Part shown: positions 1 to 8,075 of the stretch, in pieces
Numbering within the stretch: the first letter of the stretch is position 1
How the letters are laid out: each line of letters opens with the position of its first letter
Assembly (NCBI GenBank): GCA_937897005.1
Contig: CALCOQ010000207.1
Coordinates: 1 to 31,706, forward strand
Length of the DNA stretch: 31,706 bases
Reading direction: 5' to 3'
DNA from: an uncultured euryarchaeote
GTDB lineage: Archaea > Thermoplasmatota > Poseidoniia > Poseidoniales > Poseidoniaceae
Position numbers and translations under genes: made by a program
Notes under the pieces: generated by a model
Database searches by the model: none
Seen by the model: only the letters and a program-made list of their open reading frames with translations
What the model was told of the DNA's origin: nothing

Positions 1-822
1 AAGTCTGCTCTGCAGAGTCTTCCATGATTCGCCTGGAGCAATTTCGGCCTTGTTAGCAGCAACGTGAATCGGGAACATGGCGCGGCGAAGTTGCTCAGCA
101 AGGGCTCTTTTCAAACCAACACCCCAGTCCCATGGTTGATCAGTTACGGTTTCATTCTCTCTGAACGTCTCCAATGCCATTTTCACTTGTTGTGGAGTGG
201 CTCCCAAACCACTGAGTTTCTCATGCAGAAAGGTGACCATTCCTTTATTTCCTTCAACTTGTGTTCTTCGAGCTCCTCTCAACCAACCGTCTGCAATTAT
301 ACCATGGATCCAAGCACTCAATTCCTCAACCAGAAACTCGTGCTCTTCCATTATCGAATCTTGACATGATTGGACATCTTCACTGACTCCTATGGGATTG
401 CCTTCGATATCTGTGGTTCCAGCAGCATCGACAACTTGAATCAAAGCATCACAACGAGCGAGGTCCGAAAGAAATTCATTGCCGCGACCGCGTCCACTAT
501 GAGCACCAGGAACAAGACCCGCTACATCGACCATGAATACTGGAATGAGACGCTTATAGGCGGTGCAGGAACCTGTACGTGGTTGACAAATGCTACCTTT
601 CCTCTCATCATTTCCCGAAACTGGTTCCAAGCGCCCATCCGCCTCTTTGGCTGTTCTCAAGTCACTGCAAGGGCACGGCAGTGGTGCCGGTAGAAATGCT
701 ACCCCTACATTAGGCTCAATGGTACAGAATGGATAATTGGCGATATCCACCTTCGATTGAGTAGCTGCGGAGAAGAATGTCGATTTGCCCACATTAGGCT
801 TACCAACCAATCCGATACGCAT
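1..822 (-). CDS. ychF: YchF/OLA1-family GTPase, C-terminus cut by window edge
   Basis: 274 codons are readable from an ATG at 822 to the window edge; the C-terminal TGS-type domain expected in this family lies outside. The translation has a G1 P-loop GKPNVGKST (residues 7-15), a G3 motif DVAGL (99-103) followed by the glycine-rich stretch typical of OBG GTPases, and an NKAE motif (257-260) at the G4 position. The family is a universally conserved translation-factor-like P-loop NTPase that associates with ribosomes. GAGGT and GTGAT precede the ATG on the minus strand, so the start is well supported. About 95 bp separate it from the oxidase-like gene upstream, so it may have its own promoter. 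The family call is very secure. Nucleotide preference (ATP or GTP) cannot be decided here. Confidence 0.93.
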   Translation of the reverse strand, partial: MRIGLVGKPNVGKSTFFSAATQSKVDIANYPFCTIEPNVGVAFLPAPLPCPCSDLRTAKEADGRLEPVSGNDERKGSICQPRTGSCTAYKRLIPVFMVDVAGLVPGAHSGRGRGNEFLSDLARCDALIQVVDAAGTTDIEGNPIGVSEDVQSCQDSIMEEHEFLVEELSAWIHGIIADGWLRGARRTQVEGNKGMVTFLHEKLSGLGATPQQVKMALETFRENETVTDQPWDWGVGLKRALAEQLRRAMFPIHVAANKAEIAPGESWKTLQSRL

Positions 823-918
823 TGAATCACTACCTCATTCCTTCACAAGAGCCACTGAACTTAGATGCGCCTATTGTGGTACTCAAGTATTCCTGCACCT
901 GAAATGCGTGCTTCTCGA

Positions 919-3084
919 CTAGAGTAAACGCGCAATGATGTCGCCCTTGGTGCCGATGGATGAAAGGCCTCGTTCTTCAGCCATGGAGACCAGTTCCGCC
1001 TTCTTCATCTTGTTGAGCTCTCTCTCATCAAGAGATTCTGTGGCTTCTTCTTCAGTTTCCTCTTCCTCGGAATCATCATTGGATTCCTTTGAAAGTGAAT
1101 TCATTATCTTCAGCATATGGATATCCAATTCCGGAATGTTGACCTTTCCATCTCCATCAAGATCCATTGCTGAAACCATCTTCTCAACATCCCATGGCGG
1201 GAGGTCGGCGATATCAAGAGAGGCCAATCCTTCTCGTATCTCGAATGGAGATATTTGTCCATCACTATCCAGATCCATCTTCATGAAGAGGTCTATCGTA
1301 GTGGTTCCGGTTTCATGTAACCAACGAGCAAGATCCACAAGTTCTGACTGGAAGGAGGAAAGGGAGTCCACAGGCGCAGCCTCGGGTACAGGCATCACCA
1401 CACCATCGTCTGTATGGAGTGCTGCTGATACTCCGACATCTGTTGAACTCGGTTCTTCCGATTCCTCTTCAGGAGCCGAAACCAGAATTTCTGTATCGAC
1501 TCCAACACCTCTAGAGACAAGGTCCCTGATACTGGTGGTTCCTGGATTCAGGTGGAATGACGCCATGCCTACACTAGCTGGTATCTCATCCTCCTCGACC
1601 TCATCAGAGAACTGAGTCGCAACCAGATTGACAGTACCGATGAAGGTAGCGATAACAACTCCGTAGAACAAGGCTGCAGAAGTCAGGTAGTAACCACCTA
1701 GATGGCTGTTGACATCCTCGACACCTGCATCACTCAAGGAGTTGGAAGCGAAATCCGCCATCAACAGAGTCACTGTCGAACCAAAACCACCTAACAACAT
1801 CAGCCAGAAAGCCCATCGGGCCTTGGATAGACTGGAGAGGCGTCGACCAACCACTTCTGGAAACAGACTACCCCAGATGGCCAAGGCGACCAATCCGCCA
1901 ACGGTCCACAATATTCCATGGTCCACGGTGCTCTGAACACCACCCATGTTGTGCGAGCCATTCAGGGCATCGAGTGCGGAAAAGAAACCCAATAGTGCCA
2001 ATATCGGAAGCAGAAGAGTTGCACTTGCTGATGCGACCCCGCCTGGATTTGCAACAACCATTTCCCAACGTCCCTGCATTGTGGAGATCAGATTTGAAGA
2101 AGCCGCTAACAAAGGTATCAATCCAACCACCGTCAATACCGCAGTGAAAGTCAACATTACATCTCCCGAAACCGCTGTTTCCGACATCCCAAGAACTGGG
2201 ACACTGGCGAAAACAAGTGTATAGGATACCAAAGTCAAGGAACGACTCCATATCGGTGCACCACTCACTTTAGGAATCACATGGTATAGAACTGCCAAGA
2301 ACATCGCCAGAGGGAACCAACCGTACACTACTCTGTCAGCAAACCATGCAAGGTCTGCAAGTTCCATCTCCGCAGCAAGATCGCCACTGATGAGTAGATT
2401 GCAAGTGCGGACCAACAGAGCCCAAAGCATCGAAAGATGGGCCATGATAATGAACCAAGATGAAACCTGAATCGGTGAATCTCCTCGTCCGCCGAGAGCA
2501 ACTAGATGATTGAGAAAGAGTGCACCTATCATTAGTGCATATGCTAATTCTATCAATGCATGGTACATGTCGGTGAAATCGATGAGCAATGGGAGCACCA
2601 TTGAAACAAGTGTGAGGCCGAACCAACCAAATGCAACCAAAGAGGCATTTGCCTCACTACCGAGCCCTCCCCCATTCGCACGGGCATTGATATGCAAGCC
2701 AGCCCCGATCAAAGTCATCCCAAGGAAACCCCAGATGAGACTTTGTTCCACTAATCTGTCCATCACCGAAGCATCGTAACTCCAACCGATACTGGATAAT
2801 GAGTCGAGGGCCTTGGCATCATAACTGAGCCAGATGGAAAGGAATGTCACTGTAGAAGCGATAGTTGCCCAGATCGCTCCGAACAATAACCAATTCCTTG
2901 CTCCAGCTCCTCTCTCTTTAGAAAACAAATCGATCACTCCGGCTGGAGCCTTGTCCAACATGAAAACAGATAATTGACGCAATGGACGACGCAAGTCACC
3001 CAATCCATTGTTTGCCCAATGAGCAGTCAATAGCATTGCCAATATAAGAAAAACAAGTTCGGGAATCATTATTGAGAACATCAT
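919..3084 (-). CDS. Degenerate heme-copper oxidase subunit I-like membrane protein with EF-hand pair and SAP domain
   Basis: 721 residues. About 13 hydrophobic helices can be seen: one extra N-terminal helix, then about 12 that follow the cbb3-type subunit I (CcoN) pattern, with the recognisable stretch LYHVIPKVSGAPIWS where CcoN has a YY-(F/L)-(I/L)PK-x-(A/S)-xRP-(V/L)YS segment. In my manual alignment the metal and heme ligands are gone: helix VI GHN reads ADR, helix VII HH reads SE, helix X HVH reads TVD, and the helix II His is replaced. Soluble C-terminal part: two textbook EF-hand loops at 604-615 (DLDSDGQISPFE) and 641-652 (DLDGDGKVNIPE), an acidic linker, and a SAP domain at 685-721. 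The start is one of two tandem ATGs behind GGTGAT; the second (3081) has the better spacing. It lies 6 bp downstream of a small membrane protein gene. The fold is fairly sure. The function is unknown and is probably not oxygen reduction. Confidence 0.75.
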   Translation of the reverse strand: MMFSIMIPELVFLILAMLLTAHWANNGLGDLRRPLRQLSVFMLDKAPAGVIDLFSKERGAGARNWLLFGAIWATIASTVTFLSIWLSYDAKALDSLSSIGWSYDASVMDRLVEQSLIWGFLGMTLIGAGLHINARANGGGLGSEANASLVAFGWFGLTLVSMVLPLLIDFTDMYHALIELAYALMIGALFLNHLVALGGRGDSPIQVSSWFIIMAHLSMLWALLVRTCNLLISGDLAAEMELADLAWFADRVVYGWFPLAMFLAVLYHVIPKVSGAPIWSRSLTLVSYTLVFASVPVLGMSETAVSGDVMLTFTAVLTVVGLIPLLAASSNLISTMQGRWEMVVANPGGVASASATLLLPILALLGFFSALDALNGSHNMGGVQSTVDHGILWTVGGLVALAIWGSLFPEVVGRRLSSLSKARWAFWLMLLGGFGSTVTLLMADFASNSLSDAGVEDVNSHLGGYYLTSAALFYGVVIATFIGTVNLVATQFSDEVEEDEIPASVGMASFHLNPGTTSIRDLVSRGVGVDTEILVSAPEEESEEPSSTDVGVSAALHTDDGVVMPVPEAAPVDSLSSFQSELVDLARWLHETGTTTIDLFMKMDLDSDGQISPFEIREGLASLDIADLPPWDVEKMVSAMDLDGDGKVNIPELDIHMLKIMNSLSKESNDDSEEEETEEEATESLDERELNKMKKAELVSMAEERGLSSIGTKGDIIARLL

Positions 3085-3090
3085 ATCACC

Positions 3091-3363
3091 TCAGTCCCGG
3101 AAAACCTCTCCTAACAGATTCAAGACCAGAAAAGCATATCCAAGAATGATTCCCATCAGATAGTACCAGATTCCACTCGACCCCAATGCATCGAAAAGAG
3201 GTATCATTTCTGAAAGAAGTGGGAACCCGTCCCATCCAAAAATCACTGAAAACATTCCAACCAGACCAAGCACTCCAAGGCCCATTATTGCCATCACAAT
3301 TCGGCTCGCCTCCGGTTCAGCCACACCTTGGGTCACTTCGGGTAAGTTTTCGACATCGGTCAT
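3091..3363 (-). CDS. Small two-helix membrane protein, probable partner of the oxidase-like protein
   Basis: 90 residues. A short acidic N-terminus is followed by two hydrophobic segments, about residues 22-44 and 64-86, joined by a loop containing FGWDGFPLL. No Cys, His or other metal-binding motif stands out. The stop codon lies 6 bp before the start of the oxidase-like gene and the two are co-oriented, so they are very likely one transcript. Small membrane subunits commonly accompany oxidase subunit I; by context this could be such an accessory subunit, but I recognise no family. A perfect 17-bp palindrome lies 12-28 bp upstream of its ATG. The ORF is real with good probability; the role is inference from position only. 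Confidence 0.65.
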   Translation of the reverse strand: MTDVENLPEVTQGVAEPEASRIVMAIMGLGVLGLVGMFSVIFGWDGFPLLSEMIPLFDALGSSGIWYYLMGIILGYAFLVLNLLGEVFRD

Positions 3364-3374
3364 TCAATCAACTC

Positions 3375-3391
3375 TGACCCCATAGGGGTCA
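3375..3391. promoter_or_regulatory. Perfect palindrome upstream of the oxidase-like operon
   Basis: TGACCCC-ATA-GGGGTCA is a perfect inverted repeat with 7-bp arms and a 3-bp centre. It sits in the 104-bp gap between the RaSEA stop (3468) and the start of the two-helix protein (3363), 12 bp before the ATG. On the minus strand an AT-rich stretch (GTTTATCATC, 3411-3420) further upstream could be a TATA element, which would put the palindrome downstream of it where a repressor could block initiation. It could also be a transcript hairpin ending the RaSEA message, but no T-run follows. Confidence 0.4.
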
Positions 3392-3467
3392 GTCCGTCCA
3401 CCTGCGGGCCGATGATAAACATTGACCAACTCAATTCACCTTGTCCGCCCAATCGAGAACTATTTTT

Positions 3468-4634
3468 TCACGGTGAACGAAGATTCAGAAGGACCTCTCC
3501 ACGCCTTGCCATTCCAGTTCCTAGAACCGCAGGAAATGAGGTGTCAATCTTCACCTCATTCTTCCAAATCGTCTTACAAATACAATCCAATCCTTCAAAC
3601 TCCAGAAGGTCTCCACTGACAGAATAGCGCTCAATGGCTGCAACCACGTGCTTGTCACATGAACCACAATTATGGGAGCCTCTTACTCGTCCACCGGCAG
3701 TGGGATGAATGATTAAACGAGAAACCTGGTCGTCACCTCCATTGACACCTCCATCAGGGTGAATAAGAGGATGCACTCTTTCGATCAATGATACCAATGA
3801 CCACAACCATGGAGGACGGTACTCTCTCGCTCTGAACAGCCGATCGATGATGGTGCCGCGTTGGATATTCATCGGGTTGACTGAAATCTCGTCACTCTGT
3901 TCGGCAATAGAGGCTATCCATTTCACACATTGCTCCAATGAATCTCCTTCACTCATGAATGGTGGTTTGAACATCAGATAGGTCTTGACGCGCAAACCAG
4001 CATTCTGAATGTTAGAGACTGCCCTGTTCCAGGATTTGACCGTGAATCCCTTGTTGATATGGAAGCGAAGAACCTCATCGTCATATGCTTCAAGACCTAT
4101 CGCAACTGTGAAATCCGGGTTTATGGAAGTAGCCCATTGCAATTTCTCTTCACTACATTGTTCAGTTCTACTTTCAATTATCAGGTGTTTTCCCATTTCA
4201 TGACATTCACGCAACACTGTTTCTTGAAAATCAACTGGTATCTCACGGTCCTCCAACAATGACCCTGAAGTGTAAACCTTGATCATCCCCATATCCTTGA
4301 AACCGGATAACTTCTGCTTGGAGAATTCCCATTGTGCATGCAGATCTTCACTTTCGACATCATCTCTGGTATCATTGAAATATCCACAGAAAGTACAACC
4401 GCTGCTCCACCACCAGTGACATCCTTTGGTACGCAGAATAACTGTCGCTGCAGTCGTATGTGTTCCATCCGGCATCATCTCTGGAGTGTGATAGACCGTT
4501 GCTGGTTCAGTTGCATCCCACGAATGTTTCTTCTCTTGAGCCCATTCTGTATTCTCGGGTGCCTTGATCAGATCGTGAAGTCGAACTGCAGAACTACTGT
4601 CGCCGACAAGATTCAATCTCTGACCATCAGACAT
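3468..4634 (-). CDS. raSEA: Archaeosine synthase radical SAM subunit RaSEA
   Basis: 388 residues from the ATG at 4634; a GTG two codons earlier is possible, but AGGTG sits at a better distance from the ATG. The cluster motif is TKGCHWWWSSGCTFCGY, with Cys 72, 80 and 83 in the wide C-x7-C-x2-C spacing of this family rather than CxxxCxxC. Further family hallmarks are KVYTSGSLLEDREIP, IESRTEQ, IGLEAYDDEV, a KPPFMSE stretch, and a C-terminal RGSHNCGSCD with a second CxC. RaSEA works with ArcS to convert the glutamine- or lysine-modified 7-deazaguanine at position 15 of archaeal tRNA to archaeosine. No ArcS or TGT gene is in this window. It lies 85 bp downstream of the phospholipid decarboxylase, same strand. 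Gene identity rests on motif recall, not a search. Confidence 0.82.
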   Translation of the reverse strand: MSDGQRLNLVGDSSSAVRLHDLIKAPENTEWAQEKKHSWDATEPATVYHTPEMMPDGTHTTAATVILRTKGCHWWWSSGCTFCGYFNDTRDDVESEDLHAQWEFSKQKLSGFKDMGMIKVYTSGSLLEDREIPVDFQETVLRECHEMGKHLIIESRTEQCSEEKLQWATSINPDFTVAIGLEAYDDEVLRFHINKGFTVKSWNRAVSNIQNAGLRVKTYLMFKPPFMSEGDSLEQCVKWIASIAEQSDEISVNPMNIQRGTIIDRLFRAREYRPPWLWSLVSLIERVHPLIHPDGGVNGGDDQVSRLIIHPTAGGRVRGSHNCGSCDKHVVAAIERYSVSGDLLEFEGLDCICKTIWKNEVKIDTSFPAVLGTGMARRGEVLLNLRSP

Positions 4635-4719
4635 GACCACACCTGATACTCCGGCTGGACCCGCATTGATGAAAGCAACGCATGCCCAAAGTGCTCATGA
4701 AAACCTATCAAGGACTGAT

Positions 4720-5583
4720 TCATTCCTCTTCGGCGGAATTGATGCTGCAGAACAAGATAGACGCACCTGCAGAGACGAATTGCCCCTTGGGGTGAGAAGG
4801 ATTCTCTGCATTCGCTCCTATCACCACAGGTTCATAGATTGCTGCAGGAACTCGCAGATCGACACGGCTGCCCACTCTTATCATTCCATATCTTTCGCCC
4901 CTGCGAAGGACATCTCCCTCGCCCTTCCATGGAATAATGGTTCTAGCCAATGCACCCGATATCTGGGTGATTTCAAGCATCTCCCCACCAGCGCTCTTGA
5001 ACTGGGTTCGAACACGTTCATTGTATTCGCTTTCTTTCTTGAATGCAGGAAGAAAAGGTCCTCTTCTCTTCCCTTTACCTGTTCTATGCTCCATCTTGAT
5101 GATCGTTCCTGCTTCTGGTACTCTATTCACGTGGACATCGAGTGGAGACATGAAGACTGCAACTCTCCATACATCCTCATTTGATTCCTGACCGGCAACA
5201 ACCTTCTCCCAACGCTGTTCAGTTTCAAACGACAGGGGGACAGGTGATGGTTCAGGATACCAATCTCCAGTCAATGGATCGTTTTCACATTCTCCAGATC
5301 CAGTTTCCATTTTTGAGGGGCGACGTCCGATTGAACGTTCTCTAACAACAAACATCACGTGTCCATCCGCTGGTGAAACCAAAACTCCATCATCCTTCGG
5401 AATGGGACGGTCTGGGTCGCGAAAGAAATTGGCAAGAAATGCCGAGAGCATCAAACAAAGAACACCTGTCAAGGTGACCAGATGCATGACTGGGTCGACA
5501 AAGGACGCTATCAACAAAGATGCTATCCCCATCGCTGAAGACATGAGCACTGGAGTGGTGCCACCACGGGCGAACAGCCCCAT
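4720..5583 (-). CDS. asd: Phosphatidylserine/archaetidylserine decarboxylase, short archaeal type
   Basis: 287 residues. An N-terminal membrane stretch with two hydrophobic segments (about 11-52) precedes FRDPDRP and SPADGHV (70-76), then MSPLDVHVNR (145-154), an NER motif near 188-190, a QISGALAR stretch (207-214), and GMIRVGSRVDLRVP (233-246). Gly238-Ser239 is the site where this pro-enzyme family self-cleaves to form the pyruvoyl group. The enzyme makes ethanolamine phospholipids from serine phospholipids; in archaea the substrate is archaetidylserine. About 50 residues between SPADGHV and the conserved middle block (about 85-137, with no family motif) are longer than I expect. GAGGTGA sits 5 nt before the ATG and overlaps the stop region of the coiled-coil gene, which implies co-transcription. 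Confident on family; the lipid substrate is inferred from the archaeal context. Confidence 0.88.
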   Translation of the reverse strand: MGLFARGGTTPVLMSSAMGIASLLIASFVDPVMHLVTLTGVLCLMLSAFLANFFRDPDRPIPKDDGVLVSPADGHVMFVVRERSIGRRPSKMETGSGECENDPLTGDWYPEPSPVPLSFETEQRWEKVVAGQESNEDVWRVAVFMSPLDVHVNRVPEAGTIIKMEHRTGKGKRRGPFLPAFKKESEYNERVRTQFKSAGGEMLEITQISGALARTIIPWKGEGDVLRRGERYGMIRVGSRVDLRVPAAIYEPVVIGANAENPSHPKGQFVSAGASILFCSINSAEEE

Positions 5584-5592
5584 AGGCTCACC

Positions 5593-6459
5593 TCACTCTT
5601 TCTTGTCATGGTCAGCCCATGGATCAGCGTCGTCATCCCATGTTGCTGCTTCCTTGACTTCTCGAGGCTCTTCGGGTTCTTCTGGCTCTTCTTTGGTCTC
5701 TTCCTCAGATTCTTCCTCTTCTTCAGATTCTTCCTCTTCTTCAGATTCTTCTGACTCTTCAGTATCGTCTGCGGCTTCTTCCTCAGATTCTTCCTCTTCC
5801 ACGACTTCTTCAACCTCTTCAGACTCTTCTTCAGATGATTGAGATGTATCAACATCCTCTGCTTCTTCAAGTGTCATTTCTGCGGCTCTTGCCTCGATGA
5901 GATCATCCATACGATCGGTGATCGCTCTCTGCATATGCTGACTCTGCCTCTCGGTTTCCACAGCCCTCTCAATCATTTCGTAACGGGCCTTGATCGCCTT
6001 GTTCAAATCTTCAAACAATGCCATGTGATCAACATACCAATCATCTCTGGCCTTCATCTCGGTCACCGCCAGTTTCAGATCATTATCCAATTCCTCTGCA
6101 ATTCCGAAAACCTTGCCTAATCGATCCTTCTCACGACTGTACTTCTCTTCCATCTTCTGAAGTTCAGGTTCAAGGAAATCGACTTGCTTGGTGGACTTAG
6201 CAGCTTTCAACTCAAGGTCACGGATACGATTATCCTTCTCAGAAAGTAGAGACTCGAGACTTTCTTTCTCGATCTCTCTCTCTACAATCTCCTTCTCAAG
6301 AACCTCGATTTCAGCCTTCATGTTCACGAGTTCTTTCTCTTGGGCTTCGTACGCATCGTACAATTTCAGAAGCCTTTCAGTCTCTTCTCCCAGTCTGTCT
6401 TCCAAGTCCCCTACGCGAACGACTGGGGTCTTCACACTGTCTTCGTCATCACCCGACAT
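5593..6459 (-). CDS. Coiled-coil protein with highly acidic, repetitive C-terminal tail
   Basis: 288 residues from ATG 6459, which has GGTG at a suitable distance; an in-frame TTG at 6486 is less likely. Residues about 15-110 show heptad-like coiled coil rich in Glu, Lys and Leu (VGDLEDRLGEETERLLKL onward), then a further helical region to about 200. The last third is mostly Glu and Ser with tandem EEEEES units, ending in a short WDDDADPWADHDKKE segment. There is no catalytic motif, signal peptide or membrane segment. It is translated just ahead of the phospholipid decarboxylase, with only 9 bp between them. The function is unknown. The architecture suits a cytoplasmic scaffold or a chaperone-like or DNA-mimicking acidic protein, but the sequence does not choose between these. 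Confidence 0.7.
   Translation of the reverse strand: MSGDDEDSVKTPVVRVGDLEDRLGEETERLLKLYDAYEAQEKELVNMKAEIEVLEKEIVEREIEKESLESLLSEKDNRIRDLELKAAKSTKQVDFLEPELQKMEEKYSREKDRLGKVFGIAEELDNDLKLAVTEMKARDDWYVDHMALFEDLNKAIKARYEMIERAVETERQSQHMQRAITDRMDDLIEARAAEMTLEEAEDVDTSQSSEEESEEVEEVVEEEESEEEAADDTEESEESEEEEESEEEEESEEETKEEPEEPEEPREVKEAATWDDDADPWADHDKKE
5706..5759. repeat. 18-bp tandem repeat inside the acidic tail coding region
   Basis: An 18-bp unit beginning CAGATTCTTCCTC occurs twice perfectly (5706-5723, 5724-5741) and a third time with changes (5742-5759). It encodes six-residue units of Ser plus five Glu. Surrounding sequence from about 5650 to 5840 is the same TCT/TCC-rich low-complexity type. Such repeats expand and contract by slippage, so tail length may vary between strains. 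Confidence 0.8.
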
Positions 6460-6593
6460 GGATAGCACCGGAGGCTGAGCCTCCAACTCGTCCCACCCAC
6501 CTAGGCATTATCAAGCCGACGCATCCATTCTCAGTGTTCAGGGAGTTGTAACGATGACTTATGAGAGGCCAATAAATGGTCACCACAGGTGAA

Positions 6594-8024
6594 TCAAGGC
6601 AAATGATGTGCCGCATGAGCGGCAAGAACCTGGGCTACACATGCAGTCACAGCCTTACCGCAAGGAATGTGGGTGAATTCATTGGGACCATGAGCATTTG
6701 ACTGCGGCCCCAGAAGTCCGGTGATCATGAATTCAGCCTCTGGATACTTGGTCTGTAACATCGGCATGAATGGTATTGTTCCCCCTTCACCCATGAACCG
6801 TAATGGATTCCCAAAATAGGCTCTACTGGCTCCATCCAAAGCCTCAGAGATCCATGGCGACAAAGGTTTGGCATGGAAACCATCCGCTGGCATCTCGATG
6901 TTGAAATTGACATCTGCACCGTGCGGAGGTTCCGCCTCCAGCAACCGCTTCATCACTTCTGCAGCCTTTTTGGAATCGACTCCTGCTGGGATTCTACATG
7001 ACAGTTTAAGGTCGGTGTTGGTGCGAAGCACATTTCCTGCCTTTGACATATCTGGAATCCCTTCGACACCGGTGACTTCCAATGATGGTCTCCATGTACG
7101 ATTCAGAATCAATTCTACCAGATCGTCACTGGGTGGCCTTGTATCACCTTTGAATGGAAATTTCTTCCATACTTCTTCACCCATCACACCCGCTGCTTCC
7201 TTAGCCTGCTCGATTCGTTGTTCAGGGATTTCAACGTTGAATTCCGGAATCAGTATCTCTCCTGTAGAACTGTCTTCCATCCTCTCCAAGAGAGACCTTG
7301 CAATCCTGAAAGAAGAAGGAATGACTCCTCCGGCATCGCCAGAATGCACTCCTTGTTCACTCACTTTGATACTCAATGTACCAATGACCAGGCCCCTCAG
7401 TGATGTCGTGAGCCACAAATGCTCCCAATCCCCAGCCCCTGAATCAAGACAGACCACCACTGAAGGGACGCCTATCGTCTCCTCAAGGTGATCCAGATAT
7501 GCTGGAAGATCGGGGGAGCCTGACTCCTCACTGGCTTCGACTATCAAATGCAGATTTCCATGAGGAATGCCTTGTCTTTGAAGCCCTCGAATAGCGGTTA
7601 AACTGGCATATGCTCCATAACCATCGTCGGCGCCACCACGGCCATACAATTTGTCCCCTCTTCGTACAGGTTCCCAAGGGCCGAGACCTTCGAACCAACC
7701 AACGAATTCAGGTTGTTTGTCAGCATGCTGGTAGAGCAATACGGTTTCGTCAATCTGTCCCGGAACATGCATATGGATCAAAGGGGTAAGTCCTTCCAAT
7801 CTGATTATCTGTAGTTTCAAACCTTTGATTGGTTGTTCACTACACCATGATGCAATGTGCTGAATCGCATCTTCAATATGTCCATTCACATACCATTCAG
7901 AATCAAAAGCAGGAGATAGAGCGGGGATTCGTATGTACTCGCTCAAACTCGGGATGATGCTCTCCTCCCATTCCGAATCGCAGAAATTCACCAATTCCTC
8001 GACATCCACCCCTGCGCCCGCCAT
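6594..8024 (-). CDS. M20-family metallopeptidase (dipeptidase type)
   Basis: 476 residues from the ATG at 8024. A longer reading frame to 8126 would overlap the divergent methyltransferase, and its first 34 residues look non-homologous. All dinuclear-zinc motifs are visible: YQHADKQP (His100, Asp102), GRGGADDGYG (bridging Asp133), EASEESGS (catalytic Glu166 and metal Glu167), CLDSGAG (Asp194) and NAHGPNEF (His445). Length and motif spacing fit the CNDP/PepV-like dipeptidases and acylases; the DDGYG variant replaces the more usual DDKG. There is no signal peptide, so it is probably cytoplasmic and involved in peptide use, in keeping with a protein-degrading heterotroph. It is transcribed divergently from the methyltransferase with about 50 bp between starts. 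The exact substrate is unknown. Confidence 0.88.
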   Translation of the reverse strand: MAGAGVDVEELVNFCDSEWEESIIPSLSEYIRIPALSPAFDSEWYVNGHIEDAIQHIASWCSEQPIKGLKLQIIRLEGLTPLIHMHVPGQIDETVLLYQHADKQPEFVGWFEGLGPWEPVRRGDKLYGRGGADDGYGAYASLTAIRGLQRQGIPHGNLHLIVEASEESGSPDLPAYLDHLEETIGVPSVVVCLDSGAGDWEHLWLTTSLRGLVIGTLSIKVSEQGVHSGDAGGVIPSSFRIARSLLERMEDSSTGEILIPEFNVEIPEQRIEQAKEAAGVMGEEVWKKFPFKGDTRPPSDDLVELILNRTWRPSLEVTGVEGIPDMSKAGNVLRTNTDLKLSCRIPAGVDSKKAAEVMKRLLEAEPPHGADVNFNIEMPADGFHAKPLSPWISEALDGASRAYFGNPLRFMGEGGTIPFMPMLQTKYPEAEFMITGLLGPQSNAHGPNEFTHIPCGKAVTACVAQVLAAHAAHHLP

Positions 8025-8075
8025 GTGAAAGCCACGACGGGGACTGTTGAAAGGCGATTCGCTCCACCAACCTCC

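Noticed and set aside
935..1615. Plus-strand 226-residue frame antisense to the EF-hand/SAP region
   Set aside because: It is Ser/Thr-rich shadow sequence of the opposite acidic coding strand, with no domain and no ribosome-binding site; the minus frame has clear EF-hands and a SAP domain.
3468..4640. Elp3-type tRNA uridine radical SAM enzyme
   Set aside because: The wide Cys spacing is reminiscent of Elp3, but there is no acetyltransferase domain, and the YTSGSLLEDREIP and RGSHNCGSCD blocks fit RaSEA.
5640..5840. CRISPR-like or satellite repeat array
   Set aside because: The repeats are short, in frame and without unique spacers; they simply encode the Glu/Ser-rich tail.
6868..7491. Plus-strand 207-residue frame inside the M20 peptidase
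   Set aside because: Opposite strand of a gene with all catalytic motifs; no recognisable protein features.
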